Positions 41,708-50,990 of a stretch of DNA of 64,000 bases are shown here, piece by piece. Location: the NCBI GenBank assembly GCA_001898625.1, contig MKUP01000025.1, positions 62,001 through 126,000 on the forward strand. The letters are read 5' to 3'. Origin of the DNA: Burkholderiales bacterium 67-32 (GTDB lineage Bacteria; Pseudomonadota; Gammaproteobacteria; Burkholderiales; Burkholderiaceae_B). Positions within the stretch are counted from its first letter, which is position 1, and the number at the start of each line of letters is the position of its first letter. A model generated the notes under the pieces. The model made no database searches and was not told the DNA's origin. It saw only the letters and a list, made by a program, of their open reading frames with translations. Both the position numbers and the translations under genes were made by a program.

Positions 41708-42880
41708 TCAGATATTCTCGTTGAGCACCCATTCGTGCGGGCGGGGCTGTGGCACCAGGAAACGCTTGCGCAACGCTTCGTTTCTGTCGGCGCAGGCTTT
41801 GGCATCGCTTAGCTGGCCTTCCTTCCCTATGTTCCGCGAATAGTCCTGGACATATCGGCAGCGGCCGAACCGGCGGATGTAGTAGCTATCCAACGCGGCG
41901 GAAACCGGCATGTCCTTGCCCAGGACTTCTCCAAGGACCACCGCGTCTTCGAAGGCCATCGCGGCGCCCTGAGCGACATGCGGGCTGGAGGCGTGAGCCG
42001 CGTCGCCCATCAGGACGACACGGTCCTTGAACCAGGGAACGTCCATCACCACCTCTTCCAGCGGTGTGTAGACAATCGTCTCTGCCTTCTCGGCCTGAGC
42101 CGCCACATCGCGCATCACGGGCGCCGTGTAGGAAGAAAGACGCTCAGCAAGCATCGCCTTGAAGCGATCTGGCTGGACCCGGCCCGCATCGGGCTCATTC
42201 GTCACGACGAAAACAAACATGGATTCGTTGGAGATCGGCACCAGTCCGGTCCTCATCCCAACGCCAAGATAAATGGCCTGGTACGTCAAATCCTCGGGAC
42301 GCCTGGCCAGAAAACGCCACGCCGCGCACCCGGTGTAGAGGGGCTCGTAGGAAGCCCCGAATACCCGCTGCCGCACCTGTGAACGAATGCCGTCGGCACC
42401 GACCACCAGATCGTACGTGCCGACCGCCCCATCCGAACACTTGACCGACACGCCGTCCGCGCTGTTGCGAAGGCTCTCGACTGTCGTTCCCAGGCGGAAA
42501 TTCACGCCCGCCGCGCAAGCGGCGCCGAGCAATGACTCGTGCAGCGCGGATCGCGACAGGAAGTTCATGGCGGGAAGATCCGTATTGGCGATACGCAGCA
42601 TCTGCAAGCTGGCCAGCGCCTGCCCCGCGCCGTCGAAGTAGCGATACTGATCGGACTGGAAGCCTTTGGAAATGCAGAGCTGCTTGACGCCTATCTTCTC
42701 CAGCGCCCGCAAGGCGTTCCCCGGCTGCGCTATCCCGATCCCTGCGGCATTGTGGGTTCGCTGCTGCTCGATGGTGTCCACCAGGATGCCATGCTTGCGC
42801 AACTCGATCCCAAGTGCCAGCCCTCCCAGGCCAGCGCCCACGATAAGGACTTTTTCCACGGCCGCCATACGCTGCTCCAT
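41708..42880 (-). CDS. FAD-dependent monooxygenase (salicylate/6-hydroxynicotinate hydroxylase-like)
   Basis: 390 residues. FAD motif LIVGAGLGGLALGIELRKHG is at about 12-31, the DG motif is in LVVGADGIRSQVRQR, and the second FAD motif is VVLMGDAAHASSPHVAQGAA. Single-component class A hydroxylases of this size act on salicylate, hydroxybenzoates or hydroxynicotinates. The ATG at 42880 has GGGTGG upstream; an ATG at 42868 with GGAG 6 nt upstream is equally good. It is first in the four-gene group; a LysR gene (43026-43973) lies 145 nt upstream on the same strand. Confidence 0.87.
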   Translation of the reverse strand: MEQRMAAVEKVLIVGAGLGGLALGIELRKHGILVDTIEQQRTHNAAGIGIAQPGNALRALEKIGVKQLCISKGFQSDQYRYFDGAGQALASLQMLRIANTDLPAMNFLSRSALHESLLGAACAAGVNFRLGTTVESLRNSADGVSVKCSDGAVGTYDLVVGADGIRSQVRQRVFGASYEPLYTGCAAWRFLARRPEDLTYQAIYLGVGMRTGLVPISNESMFVFVVTNEPDAGRVQPDRFKAMLAERLSSYTAPVMRDVAAQAEKAETIVYTPLEEVVMDVPWFKDRVVLMGDAAHASSPHVAQGAAMAFEDAVVLGEVLGKDMPVSAALDSYYIRRFGRCRYVQDYSRNIGKEGQLSDAKACADRNEALRKRFLVPQPRPHEWVLNENI

Positions 42881-43025
42881 AGTTGTGCCACCCCATGATA
42901 GGAAGCGGTGTACCCGGTAGCAAATAAGAATTCGGTATGGTTCTCAGCAAGGTCTCTTATGTGGATTCATCAGGCATGCGCCCCGCTCCGGCAAGGGAAA
43001 CCGCCAGCGCCGCTCGCACGGCGAA

Positions 43026-43973
43026 TCAAGCGGCTGGCCGGCTTGCGGCCAGGCTCCTCCGGTGCAATACCGCTTCATCGAACAGCCAGCCCCGGAACGC
43101 GCTCAGTTTCGGCAGGCTTATCGTCTCGGGCCGGTAGATGACGTAATACGCCAGGGCCGAGGGAAACCGGATTTCCGGAAACAACCGGACCAGGCGTCCG
43201 GCAGCCAGGTCATCGTGCGCCATGACGCTGCGGGCAAGCGCCACGCCATGCCCGTCGATCGCCGCCTGCAACACGGCCGCGGAGTTGTTGATCTTCATGC
43301 CACGATGGGTGGAGACATCCTGGGCGCCAGCCTTCTCGAGCCACATATCCCAAGTCGGAAACCCGATGTAGCCATCCATGGACAGGTCATGGATCAACGT
43401 CTCGCGCGCCAGGCTTGCCGGCTGGTCCAGCGCCCCATTTCGCCGCAGCAGCTCGGGCGAGCAGACCGGATACACCTCCTCGTCCATCAGCTTCTCGGCA
43501 GCCAGGCCGGGCCAGACGCCCGTCCCATAGCGCACACCGATATCGATCTGCTGCGCGGCGAAGTCCACGGGCTTGAGGTTGGTGTCCAACCGCACGTCCG
43601 TATCGGGCCAGGCAGCCTGGAATCGTTCGATACGCGGCAACAGCCACTTGGCGGCGAAGGCAGGACTGATGGCCACGGTAAGCATGCCCGTGGGCGCGCC
43701 TTCCTTGAGCCGTTCCAGCCCCAGTGTCAGCCGAGCGAAACCGGCCCGGATGTCGGGCAACGCACGCTCGGCCGCCTCGGTCGGAACCAGCCGGATCCTG
43801 CCGCTGGCACCCCGGTGGAACAAGGGTGTCCCCAGCCATTGCTCCAGTGTCCGGACGAGCTGGCCGACCGCGGCCGGCGTGACGTGCAGCTCCGCCGCGG
43901 CCGCCGAGAAGCTCTGGTGGCGGGCACTGGCTTCGAAGGCACGCAGCGCATTCAGGTGGATGGGCGACTTCAT
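43026..43973 (-). CDS. LysR family regulator (GcvA-like)
   Basis: 315 residues. The N-terminus MKSPIHLNALRAFEASARHQ and the HTH SFSAAAAELHVTPAAVGQLV are typical of GcvA-type LysR proteins, as is LFHRGASGRIRLVPTEAA. The effector domain includes GVRYGTGVWPGLAAEKLMDE. It is divergent from the SDR-cupin-MFS group at 44140 across 166 bp that contain a 9-nt inverted repeat. It is co-directional with the monooxygenase operon downstream, so it could serve either unit; divergence favours the former. Confidence 0.92.
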   Translation of the reverse strand: MKSPIHLNALRAFEASARHQSFSAAAAELHVTPAAVGQLVRTLEQWLGTPLFHRGASGRIRLVPTEAAERALPDIRAGFARLTLGLERLKEGAPTGMLTVAISPAFAAKWLLPRIERFQAAWPDTDVRLDTNLKPVDFAAQQIDIGVRYGTGVWPGLAAEKLMDEEVYPVCSPELLRRNGALDQPASLARETLIHDLSMDGYIGFPTWDMWLEKAGAQDVSTHRGMKINNSAAVLQAAIDGHGVALARSVMAHDDLAAGRLVRLFPEIRFPSALAYYVIYRPETISLPKLSAFRGWLFDEAVLHRRSLAASRPAA

Positions 43974-43989
43974 TTTGATAAAGATTTTC

Positions 43990-44031
43990 TTTCAATTAAA
44001 GACACTTTATCTCGTTTGTCCGTAATTGAAA
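43990..44031. promoter_or_regulatory. Candidate LysR-binding region
   Basis: TTTCAATTA (43990-43998) and TAATTGAAA (44023-44031) are perfect 9-nt inverted arms with a 24-bp spacer, in an AT-rich stretch 17 bp upstream of the LysR ATG. The wide spacing would suit two half-sites on a tetramer. Confidence 0.45.
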
Positions 44032-44139
44032 ATCGGCCAAGAATAGCGCCTATTCATTGATCTTCATGCCTCCCGTGTCGAGTCGCATGAATAGTTTTTC
44101 TGATCATGGACAACGAACTCAGCCACAGGAACATTCATC

Positions 44140-44913
44140 ATGATCCATTCATTCCAGGGCAGGAAACTCCTGGTCGTCGGCGGCACCAGCGGTATCGGCC
44201 TGCAAGCCGCCCGCACGGTTCTCGCCGAAGGCGGCAGCGCGGTCATCGTGGGCAATCGTCCGGAAAAGGCCGAAGAAGCACGGAAGGAACTCGCCGCGCT
44301 TGGACAAACCTGGGTACTGACGGCGGACCTGTCCAGCGAGACCGGACTGGCCGGACTGCTCGCGGCCATCGACGAACAACACCCGGACATCGATCTTCTG
44401 GTCAACGCGGCCGGGGTGTTCTTTCCCAAGCCTTTCCTCGAACACCGGGACGCCGACTACGACCAGTACATGAAGCTGAACAAGGCGTTCTTCTTCATCA
44501 CGCAGAAGGTCGCTAACCATCTCATCGCCCGCGAGCGTCCCGGCGCGATCGTCAACATCGGCTCGATGTGGGCCAGGCAGGCCATCGCGGCGACGCCCTC
44601 CTCGGCCTATTCGATGGCCAAGGCGGCCCTGCACTCGCTGACCCAGCATCTGGCGATGGAACTGGCTCCCCACCAGATCCGCGTCAACGCGGTGTCCCCG
44701 GCGGTGGTCCAGACTCCCATCTACGAAGGCTTCATCCCCAAGGCCCAGGCCCACGACGCGCTGCAAGGCTTCAACGGTTTCCACCCGATCGGCCGCGTGG
44801 GTACGCCGCGGGACGTCGCCGAAGTCGTGGGCTTCCTGCTCTCGGACAAGGCCGGCTGGGTCACCGGCGCGATCTGGGACGTCGATGGCGGCGTGATGGC
44901 CGGCCGCAACTGA
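44140..44913 (+). CDS. SDR family oxidoreductase
   Basis: 257 residues, the standard length. The NAD(P)-binding motif is GGTSGIG (about 14-20), NAAG is in [10 protein letters not shown], and the catalytic Tyr-Lys pair is in [14 protein letters not shown] with the Ser in VNIGSMWAR. It ends with [16 protein letters not shown], like many dehydrogenases. AGGA lies 9 nt before the ATG. It is the first of three same-direction genes (SDR, cupin 15 nt later, MFS overlapping). Substrate unknown. Confidence 0.9.
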   Translation: MIHSFQGRKLLVVGGTSGIGLQAARTVLAEGGSAVIVGNRPEKAEEARKELAALGQTWVLTADLSSETGLAGLLAAIDEQHPDIDLLVNAAGVFFPKPFLEHRDADYDQYMKLNKAFFFITQKVANHLIARERPGAIVNIGSMWARQAIAATPSSAYSMAKAALHSLTQHLAMELAPHQIRVNAVSPAVVQTPIYEGFIPKAQAHDALQGFNGFHPIGRVGTPRDVAEVVGFLLSDKAGWVTGAIWDVDGGVMAGRN

Positions 44914-44928
44914 CGCATCGCGGCCCAC

Positions 44929-45576
44929 ATGCTCGTCAACGCCGATTTCTCGCAGCCCGCCAGTCTGGCTCCCGACCAGTATCAGTGGGTAGCCTCGCCC
45001 CAGCCGGGGGTCGAGCGCGTCATGCTGGACCGCGTGGGCACGGAACGCGCGCGGGCGACCAGCATCGTTCGCTACGCACCCGGCAGCGATTTTCCGCGCC
45101 ACACGCACCCCGGTGGCGAGGAAATCCTCGTGCTGTCCGGGACTTTCTCGGAAGGGAGCGACCACTATCCCGCCGGCTGGTATCTGCGCAATCCGCCCGG
45201 CTCCGGCCATCAACCCTTCAGCACGGAGGGCGCTGTCCTCTTCGTCAAGCTGGGGCAGATGCGGCCGGAGGACAAACGTCGTGTGCATCTCGACACGCGC
45301 GACTCCTCTTCCTGGTGCGACCGGGATGGCCACGAGGTATGCCCGCTCTTCGAAGACGATGTGGAACAAACATGCCTGCAGCGCCTGCCCCCTGGCGCAG
45401 CCCCGTTCGGCTCCTTCGTGCGAAGGGCCGAACTGTTGGTACTTACCGGTGAAGTCGTGACCGGCGGCCGCTCCTACGCACATGGCGGCTGGATTCGCCT
45501 GCCCGAGGGAACCTACCCGGACATCACCGCTGGCGGCCAGGGAGCCACCCTTTACCTCAAGACCGGACTGGCATGA
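44929..45576 (+). CDS. Two-domain cupin protein (ChrR-like)
   Basis: 215 residues. The first cupin carries FPRHTHPGGEEILVLSG (His, His, Glu) and YLRNPPGSGHQPFS, close to the ChrR anti-sigma/acetylacetone-cleaving cupin pattern. The second half (LLVLTGEVVTGGRSYAHGGW) keeps the barrel but has fewer ligands. It may be a metal-dependent dioxygenase or a sensing protein; no ECF sigma gene is next to it, which argues against a ChrR role. Its stop overlaps the MFS start (ATGA). Confidence 0.83.
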   Translation: MLVNADFSQPASLAPDQYQWVASPQPGVERVMLDRVGTERARATSIVRYAPGSDFPRHTHPGGEEILVLSGTFSEGSDHYPAGWYLRNPPGSGHQPFSTEGAVLFVKLGQMRPEDKRRVHLDTRDSSSWCDRDGHEVCPLFEDDVEQTCLQRLPPGAAPFGSFVRRAELLVLTGEVVTGGRSYAHGGWIRLPEGTYPDITAGGQGATLYLKTGLA

Positions 45577-46805
45577 ACATGAACAAACCGTCCCACGGCG
45601 TCGAGCTGACGCCACGCGCGCAGCGCGGCAACATCGCGCGCCTGACCATCGCCCAGGCACTGGCCGGTGCCAACTCCGTCGTGGTCTATGCCACCGGGGC
45701 GATCGTCGGCGACATGCTGGCACCGTCCAAGGCGCTGGCCACCCTCCCCATTTCCGTGTTCGTGGTCGGCATGGCCGCCTGCATCCTGCCGACGGGGGCG
45801 ATTGCCCGCCGCTACGGACGACGAGCCTCGTTCCTGGCCGGAACCGGGTGCGGCGTCCTGGTGGGGCTGCTCGCGGCCGCGGCGGTGGTGCTGGGTTCGT
45901 TCTGGCTTTTCTGCCTGGCCACTTTCTTCGGCGGCGCCTACGCGGCCGTGGTGCTCTCCTTCAGGTTCGCCGCCGCCGATGGCGTATCCCCGGCGCTGCA
46001 GGCCCGTGCGCTGTCGTTCGTCATGGGGGGCGGCGTCATCGCCGGGATCGTCGGACCACAGCTCGTCACCCACACCATGCACCTCTGGCCCCCGTACATG
46101 TTCGCGGCAACCTTCCTCGTGCAGGCAGCCGTGGCGGCGGTATCGGCACTGGTACTGCTGGGCGTGCGGCTGCCCATGCCGACACCGGCCGAGGTCGCCC
46201 AGGGTCGGCGGCTGGCGGCCATCGCCCGCCAGCCGCTCTTCATCACCGCGGTGATGTGCGGCGCCGTGTCCTACATGCTGATGAACTTTCTCATGACGGC
46301 GGCGCCGCTGGCGATGCATCTATGCGGCCACTCCCAGGAAGACGCCAACCTTGGCCTGCAATGGCACGTCATCGCGATGTATGGTCCCAGCTTCTTCACG
46401 GGGCGGCTGATCACTCGCTACGGCGCCCAGCGCATCGTCGCGGCTGGCTTGCTGCTGACCGGGATCTCCGCCGCGGTGGGACTCGGCGGCATCGACGTGG
46501 CCCACTTCTGGTTGACCTTGATCCTGCTCGGCGTCGGCTGGAACTTCGGTTTCGTGGGCGCTTCGGCGCTGATCCTGGAATGCCATCGTCCGGAGGAAAA
46601 GACGCGGGTTCAATCCCTCAATGACTTCATCGTCTTCGGGACGATGGCGCTGGGTTCGTTCGCCTCCGGGGGGCTGTTGGCGGCGTATGACTGGGACATC
46701 GTCCTATGGGTCTCGTTCGTCCCGCTCGCCGCCGCGATAGCCGCGCTCTCGGTCAGCTTGATACGCGCGCGGCGTTCAGTCCACTCCGAGCCCCGATCGT
46801 CTTGA
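45573..46805 (+). CDS. MFS transporter
   Basis: 410 residues with about 12 hydrophobic segments. The loop 2-3 motif AIARRYGRRASFLAGTGCG is the major-facilitator signature, and FTGRLITRYGAQRIVAAGLL is its second-half counterpart. It is translationally coupled to the cupin gene. The substrate is probably the compound handled by the SDR and cupin; import and export cannot be told apart. Confidence 0.9.
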   Translation: MNMNKPSHGVELTPRAQRGNIARLTIAQALAGANSVVVYATGAIVGDMLAPSKALATLPISVFVVGMAACILPTGAIARRYGRRASFLAGTGCGVLVGLLAAAAVVLGSFWLFCLATFFGGAYAAVVLSFRFAAADGVSPALQARALSFVMGGGVIAGIVGPQLVTHTMHLWPPYMFAATFLVQAAVAAVSALVLLGVRLPMPTPAEVAQGRRLAAIARQPLFITAVMCGAVSYMLMNFLMTAAPLAMHLCGHSQEDANLGLQWHVIAMYGPSFFTGRLITRYGAQRIVAAGLLLTGISAAVGLGGIDVAHFWLTLILLGVGWNFGFVGASALILECHRPEEKTRVQSLNDFIVFGTMALGSFASGGLLAAYDWDIVLWVSFVPLAAAIAALSVSLIRARRSVHSEPRSS

Positions 46806-46844
46806 TGCGGCCCACGAATTCTTCACACGCCCCACCATGCCGGA

Positions 46845-48581
46845 CTAAATCGGAGCCATACGGACATGAAGTACTGCACTTCTCCCAGCCCGCACAGCGG
46901 CAAGACAACGCCTCATGGACGCGGAAACTTCACCCGGGTCGGCCAATTTCTCCCCATACGCTCCCGCGGCCCGACCGATACCTGCAAAATCCATGTCTGG
47001 GGCCAACAACGACCTGAAGTTATCCCGGGCTCTGGCCACTCCTTCCGGATACATCGACAGGGTTGCGTGGCGCACCGCTGCCCAACCTGAATTGTCGAGC
47101 ACGACGGTAAAAATTGGCGTTTCATACTGCTTGGCTACGGCATAGACCGACGATGGGTTGTTAAAGTAGAACGCGCCGTCTCCCACGATGTTCACAACAG
47201 TGCGCTCAGGCCTCGCAAGCCGAACTCCCAACGCCATTCCACCTGAAAAACCCAGCCCACCACCAGCCAATCCTACAAGCGACTTCGCCCGTATTCGCGG
47301 CATTTGCTCCAGCACGGTGCCAGCATTGCGCACAGCCTCGTTGACCACGATATCTTCCGGATCCAGGAGCGAGTTCAACACGGCTAGTACATGTGCGGCA
47401 CTAAGTCTATTGACTTGGCCCGGTTCTCTAGCCCGCTCCTGGATAGCGCTTCGTCGCTTCGCCGCTTCGTCACGCAACACCTCGACCCGGCGGGCCGCCT
47501 TCTCCCTATATGTAAGAGAAGCCCGCTTGCGCAACTCGTCCAGAACCTGGCGTAGAACGTATGCACTATTGGCGCGGCCCCTGAGATGACTTGGAAAACC
47601 CCACATGGGGAATCCTTCCTTTACCGTATCGACATCGATATGCACCCAGTACGTCGAGCTGCTTACCTCGGTATGCTTGGGAATCCAGGGCACATCAACG
47701 TCGATCAGCAGCCCCAGGTCTGCATGAGGAACATGACTACTGGCATCGTGGCCACTGAAACACGCCGAATCATGGGGAATACACGCATGCAATGGATTGG
47801 ACTCGAACGCGCGCGTTCCGGTGAACTCTATGAATTCGCGCATCACCTCAAAGCACTCTTCGTTCCGGCCTGCATAAGAGGTAATCAATAGAGGGCTCTC
47901 TGCGGCGAGGACCTGGTCCACCAGCTTGTCTACAAGCTCGGAGTCGGCTCCTCCTTCATGTGTCGGCCCATACGCCTCCTCCGAGAAGCCGCAATCCCCC
48001 TTGAACGCCGTTTCTTCCGAAAGCGTCTCGCGCGGCAACATCATGTAGACCGGCCCCTTGGGGTCCGACTCCATGACCGTCTTCGCACGGCGTAGCGCCT
48101 CCTTGGCCACAATGCCTGTCGGCAATGTGTATTCCCATTTGATGTACGGTCTGACCACACTGGCCTGATCAAAGGGATCTTGAACGAAGTGCACATACAC
48201 GTCCCGCGATCCAGGTAGTTCGCCGCGCATCGTGTAAGGCGCCCTTCCAGCCAGAAGCATCAACGGCAGACGTGCCCGGTACGCATTGTGCAGTCCCATT
48301 GCGGCGTTGGACGTGCCGGCGTCGACATGCACGACGGCCACTTGCCCCTTCCCGGTCGCATGCGCATATCCAGCAGCCATGTGTACCGCGGTATTCTCGT
48401 GCGGGCATAGAATCGTCGCTGGAGGGCTGCGGCCCTCTTGCTCCCATCGGGCCATTTCCTCGATCAACGGCGCGTGGTCCGTACCCAGGTTGCAGAACAA
48501 GCGCTGGACCCCGAGCTGCTCCAGACCTTCCAAAAAGTAATGAGCCGCCGTTCGAGGCCGGGTTTCTTGAGCTTTATCCAT
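46845..48581 (-). CDS. Thiamine diphosphate-dependent decarboxylase/synthase
   Basis: 578 residues. The catalytic Glu of ThDP enzymes is Glu62 in CPHENTAVHMAAGYA; the middle domain follows and the Mg/ThDP motif is GDGAFYFNNPSSVYAVAKQY ending in LDN. It belongs to the acetolactate synthase/benzoylformate decarboxylase superfamily. Start 48581 overlaps the aldehyde dehydrogenase stop by 8 bp, so coupled translation is likely. Decarboxylation of a 2-oxo acid to an aldehyde, then oxidation by the dehydrogenase, is the simplest reading; carboligation is the alternative. It ends 39 nt from a convergent MFS gene. Confidence 0.88.
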   Translation of the reverse strand: MDKAQETRPRTAAHYFLEGLEQLGVQRLFCNLGTDHAPLIEEMARWEQEGRSPPATILCPHENTAVHMAAGYAHATGKGQVAVVHVDAGTSNAAMGLHNAYRARLPLMLLAGRAPYTMRGELPGSRDVYVHFVQDPFDQASVVRPYIKWEYTLPTGIVAKEALRRAKTVMESDPKGPVYMMLPRETLSEETAFKGDCGFSEEAYGPTHEGGADSELVDKLVDQVLAAESPLLITSYAGRNEECFEVMREFIEFTGTRAFESNPLHACIPHDSACFSGHDASSHVPHADLGLLIDVDVPWIPKHTEVSSSTYWVHIDVDTVKEGFPMWGFPSHLRGRANSAYVLRQVLDELRKRASLTYREKAARRVEVLRDEAAKRRSAIQERAREPGQVNRLSAAHVLAVLNSLLDPEDIVVNEAVRNAGTVLEQMPRIRAKSLVGLAGGGLGFSGGMALGVRLARPERTVVNIVGDGAFYFNNPSSVYAVAKQYETPIFTVVLDNSGWAAVRHATLSMYPEGVARARDNFRSLLAPDMDFAGIGRAAGAYGEKLADPGEVSASMRRCLAAVRAGRSAVLHVRMAPI

Positions 48582-50058
48582 GGACCGCAACCCCGACATC
48601 TTGATAGACATGCTTGAGCGTGGTGAAGTCCGCCAGCGCCTCATATCCGTGAAGCCTGCCTAGCCCGCTATGGCGGTATCCCCCTGTCTCAGCCTCGGGA
48701 AAGAGACGATTGTGGTCATTGATCCACACCGTTCCGTTACGCAAAGCTCGCGCCACCCGCATGGCCCTGTCCCCATCATGAGTCCAGACGCTACCGGACA
48801 AACCATAGACGGTATGATTTGCCAGGGCAATGGCCTCGCTTTCGGTATCAAAGGCTTCGATGACGGCGAAAGGCCCAAATATTTCTTCTTGGCAGAAAAA
48901 CGCCCCAGAATCCCCATGCGCCACTAGAGTCGGCGCCTGGAAGCACCCCTTCTCGAGCCGACCGTCAGTTACCTTTCCACCTCGCAGCAGGACCTCGTCG
49001 GCTTCGTCGCATGCCCGCTCAATCATTGCTCCCACGCGGTTTTGCGCGGCAGCGTCCACCATGGGGCCGACGTCAGTCGTTTCCTCCAAGCCGGGGCCGA
49101 TCACCAACGCTTTAAGCGCAGCGGCAAGGCTGTGCTTCATCTCCTCCACACGCGATCGATGAACAAGAATACGGCGGGCCGTCGTACACTGCTGGCCCGA
49201 AAGCACAGTCGCGGCCGCGGCCAGCTTGGGGGCTGCTACGGTAATGTCCACGTCTTCGAATACCAGGCAACACGACTTTCCACCGAGCTCCAGCGACAGA
49301 CGCTTCATCGTCGACGATGCGTCTGCCATGATTTGCTGACCCATGACCGAAGAGCCCGTAAAGCTCAGAACGTCCACGCCCCCCGATGAGACCAATCTCT
49401 TGGCAACCTCGTGCCCTACCTCGCCAACCATGTTCACCGCCCCCTTTTGCATCTCGGAATCGGCCGAAAGCAACTCCAGGACTCTGGCGGTGATGATCGT
49501 AGTTTGAGGCGCGGGTTTGATAACACTCGCGCAACCCGCGGCCATCGCCGGGGCAAGTGATCTGACGAGCAGCCCCACAGGGGCATTCCAAGGAACAATG
49601 ATCCCGGCCACTCCAAGGGGTTCACGCAGAATTGTCGAAAAAACACCTGGCTCGCTCTCGACTACATGTCCGGGGATATGTCTAGCCAGACCAGCGTAGT
49701 ATCGCAACTCGCTCACCGCTCCACCGATCTCCAAACGAGCCTGGCGAATGGCCCGCCCGTTCTCGACGCTGATCAAACGAGCCAACTCTTCGGCCCGGCT
49801 CTCGATCCTGTCCGCCCATCTCAGCATGACCGCCTGGCGCGTCCTCGGACTCTGTGACCACCGTGGATTGCGGAACGCTCTCACCGCCGCGGCAATCGCA
49901 GCATCGGCTTCGGCCACCCCCGCGACCGCGAAAGCTCCAATGACCTCGCCATTCGATGGATCGATGCTCTGGCCGCTCTTGCCATCAACCGATTCGACCC
50001 AATCGCCGTCGATAAAATGTCGAGACTCCCCTACTGCTTCTGCATTTTTTGAGTTCAT
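48574..50058 (-). CDS. Aldehyde dehydrogenase
   Basis: 494 residues, the standard length. The catalytic Cys is in LSGQQCTTARRILV, the general base Glu in LSLELGGKSCCLVF, the NAD-binding FTGSSVMGQQI precedes it, and GIIVPWNAPVG and EEIFGPFAVIEAFD are family motifs. It oxidises an aldehyde to an acid with NAD(P). It is followed by the overlapping ThDP enzyme gene and preceded by an SDR gene (80 nt), so it probably takes the aldehyde made by the ThDP enzyme or the alcohol-derived product of the SDR. Confidence 0.93.
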   Translation of the reverse strand: MNSKNAEAVGESRHFIDGDWVESVDGKSGQSIDPSNGEVIGAFAVAGVAEADAAIAAAVRAFRNPRWSQSPRTRQAVMLRWADRIESRAEELARLISVENGRAIRQARLEIGGAVSELRYYAGLARHIPGHVVESEPGVFSTILREPLGVAGIIVPWNAPVGLLVRSLAPAMAAGCASVIKPAPQTTIITARVLELLSADSEMQKGAVNMVGEVGHEVAKRLVSSGGVDVLSFTGSSVMGQQIMADASSTMKRLSLELGGKSCCLVFEDVDITVAAPKLAAAATVLSGQQCTTARRILVHRSRVEEMKHSLAAALKALVIGPGLEETTDVGPMVDAAAQNRVGAMIERACDEADEVLLRGGKVTDGRLEKGCFQAPTLVAHGDSGAFFCQEEIFGPFAVIEAFDTESEAIALANHTVYGLSGSVWTHDGDRAMRVARALRNGTVWINDHNRLFPEAETGGYRHSGLGRLHGYEALADFTTLKHVYQDVGVAVHG

Positions 50059-50138
50059 TACCAGTACCCATAGTCATCCGACTCACGTATCCCTCAGCGG
50101 GGACCCCGATCACTTCAACACGGCACGACCGGGAAACG

Positions 50139-50975
50139 CTAATAGTGCATATCCATGGCCTTCCTCGCTGCCTCGTCGGAGGACAAGGTCTCGTCCCACA
50201 GCCGAGCGACATATCGCTCTCCGGTAATGCCATTGCTCTCATCGGCACATAGCCAACCAATTCCCCGCCGCATGATCTCGGCAGGAAAAAGATTTCCGTC
50301 TGACCCTGTTGTCCCTGGCGGGAGAATGGCGGTCTGCGAGGCTCCGCCCGGAAGGTAGCAGTTCACGTCCACACCGGTCCCCGCAAGCTCTGCCGCCCAG
50401 GCCCGGCTCATCGATTCAATGGCAGCCTTGCTCGGGCCATAAGGTGTATATCCCTTGCGATTTATGGTGCTATTGCTGGTCGAAATGTTAATCACCTTTC
50501 CGAATCTTCTGGACACCATGCCTGGAACCACCGCACGGGACATGTGGAAAGTGCCGTTGACATTGGCATCTACGATCTTGCGCCATCCGGCCGGGTCGAT
50601 AGTCCAGAACCTGGTCGTTTCCGTGGTGTACGAAACATTCACGGCAAGCATGCCCAATGCAGCGTTGTTGACCAGCACATCGATAGGTCCAAGCGCACGC
50701 TCCACAGCCTCGACGGATGATCGACATGCCTGAAAATCGGTCACATCCACCACCATGCCTACGGCCTGGGCGTGGCCGACCATCACTCGTATCTCCGCAA
50801 CGGTCTCATCCAACTCCGCAGAGGGGCGCGAACCGCCGATCGCCAGCTTCGCTCCCTGTTCCGCCAGGGCAAGGGCCATCTCCCGGCCTAGCCCGCGCGC
50901 CCCTCCAGTGATAAGAATTACCCTTCCATTCAGGGACGGAAACCGATGAACCCTCGTACGCATGATGTTCCCCAT
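50139..50975 (-). CDS. SDR family oxidoreductase
   Basis: 278 residues from ATG 50975; an ATG at 50963 with GGGGA 6 nt upstream is possible. The cofactor motif is ITGGARGLGREMA, NNAALGML marks strand 4, and the catalytic pair is in YGPSKAAIESM. It ends with an unusual LCADESNGITGERYVARLW. The SDR at 57741-58571 shares this ending (LCTEESNNFNGRRIVAQQW) and YGPCKAALEAL, so the two are close relatives. It is the third gene of the UbiD, Bug, SDR, ALDH, ThDP-enzyme group. Confidence 0.9.
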   Translation of the reverse strand: MGNIMRTRVHRFPSLNGRVILITGGARGLGREMALALAEQGAKLAIGGSRPSAELDETVAEIRVMVGHAQAVGMVVDVTDFQACRSSVEAVERALGPIDVLVNNAALGMLAVNVSYTTETTRFWTIDPAGWRKIVDANVNGTFHMSRAVVPGMVSRRFGKVINISTSNSTINRKGYTPYGPSKAAIESMSRAWAAELAGTGVDVNCYLPGGASQTAILPPGTTGSDGNLFPAEIMRRGIGWLCADESNGITGERYVARLWDETLSSDEAARKAMDMHY

Positions 50976-50990
50976 AAGTTGTCCAGCCGT

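Noticed and set aside
44929-45576. ChrR anti-sigma factor as the function of the cupin protein
   Set aside because: The sequence resembles ChrR cupins, but it lacks an N-terminal anti-sigma domain and no sigma-factor gene adjoins it.
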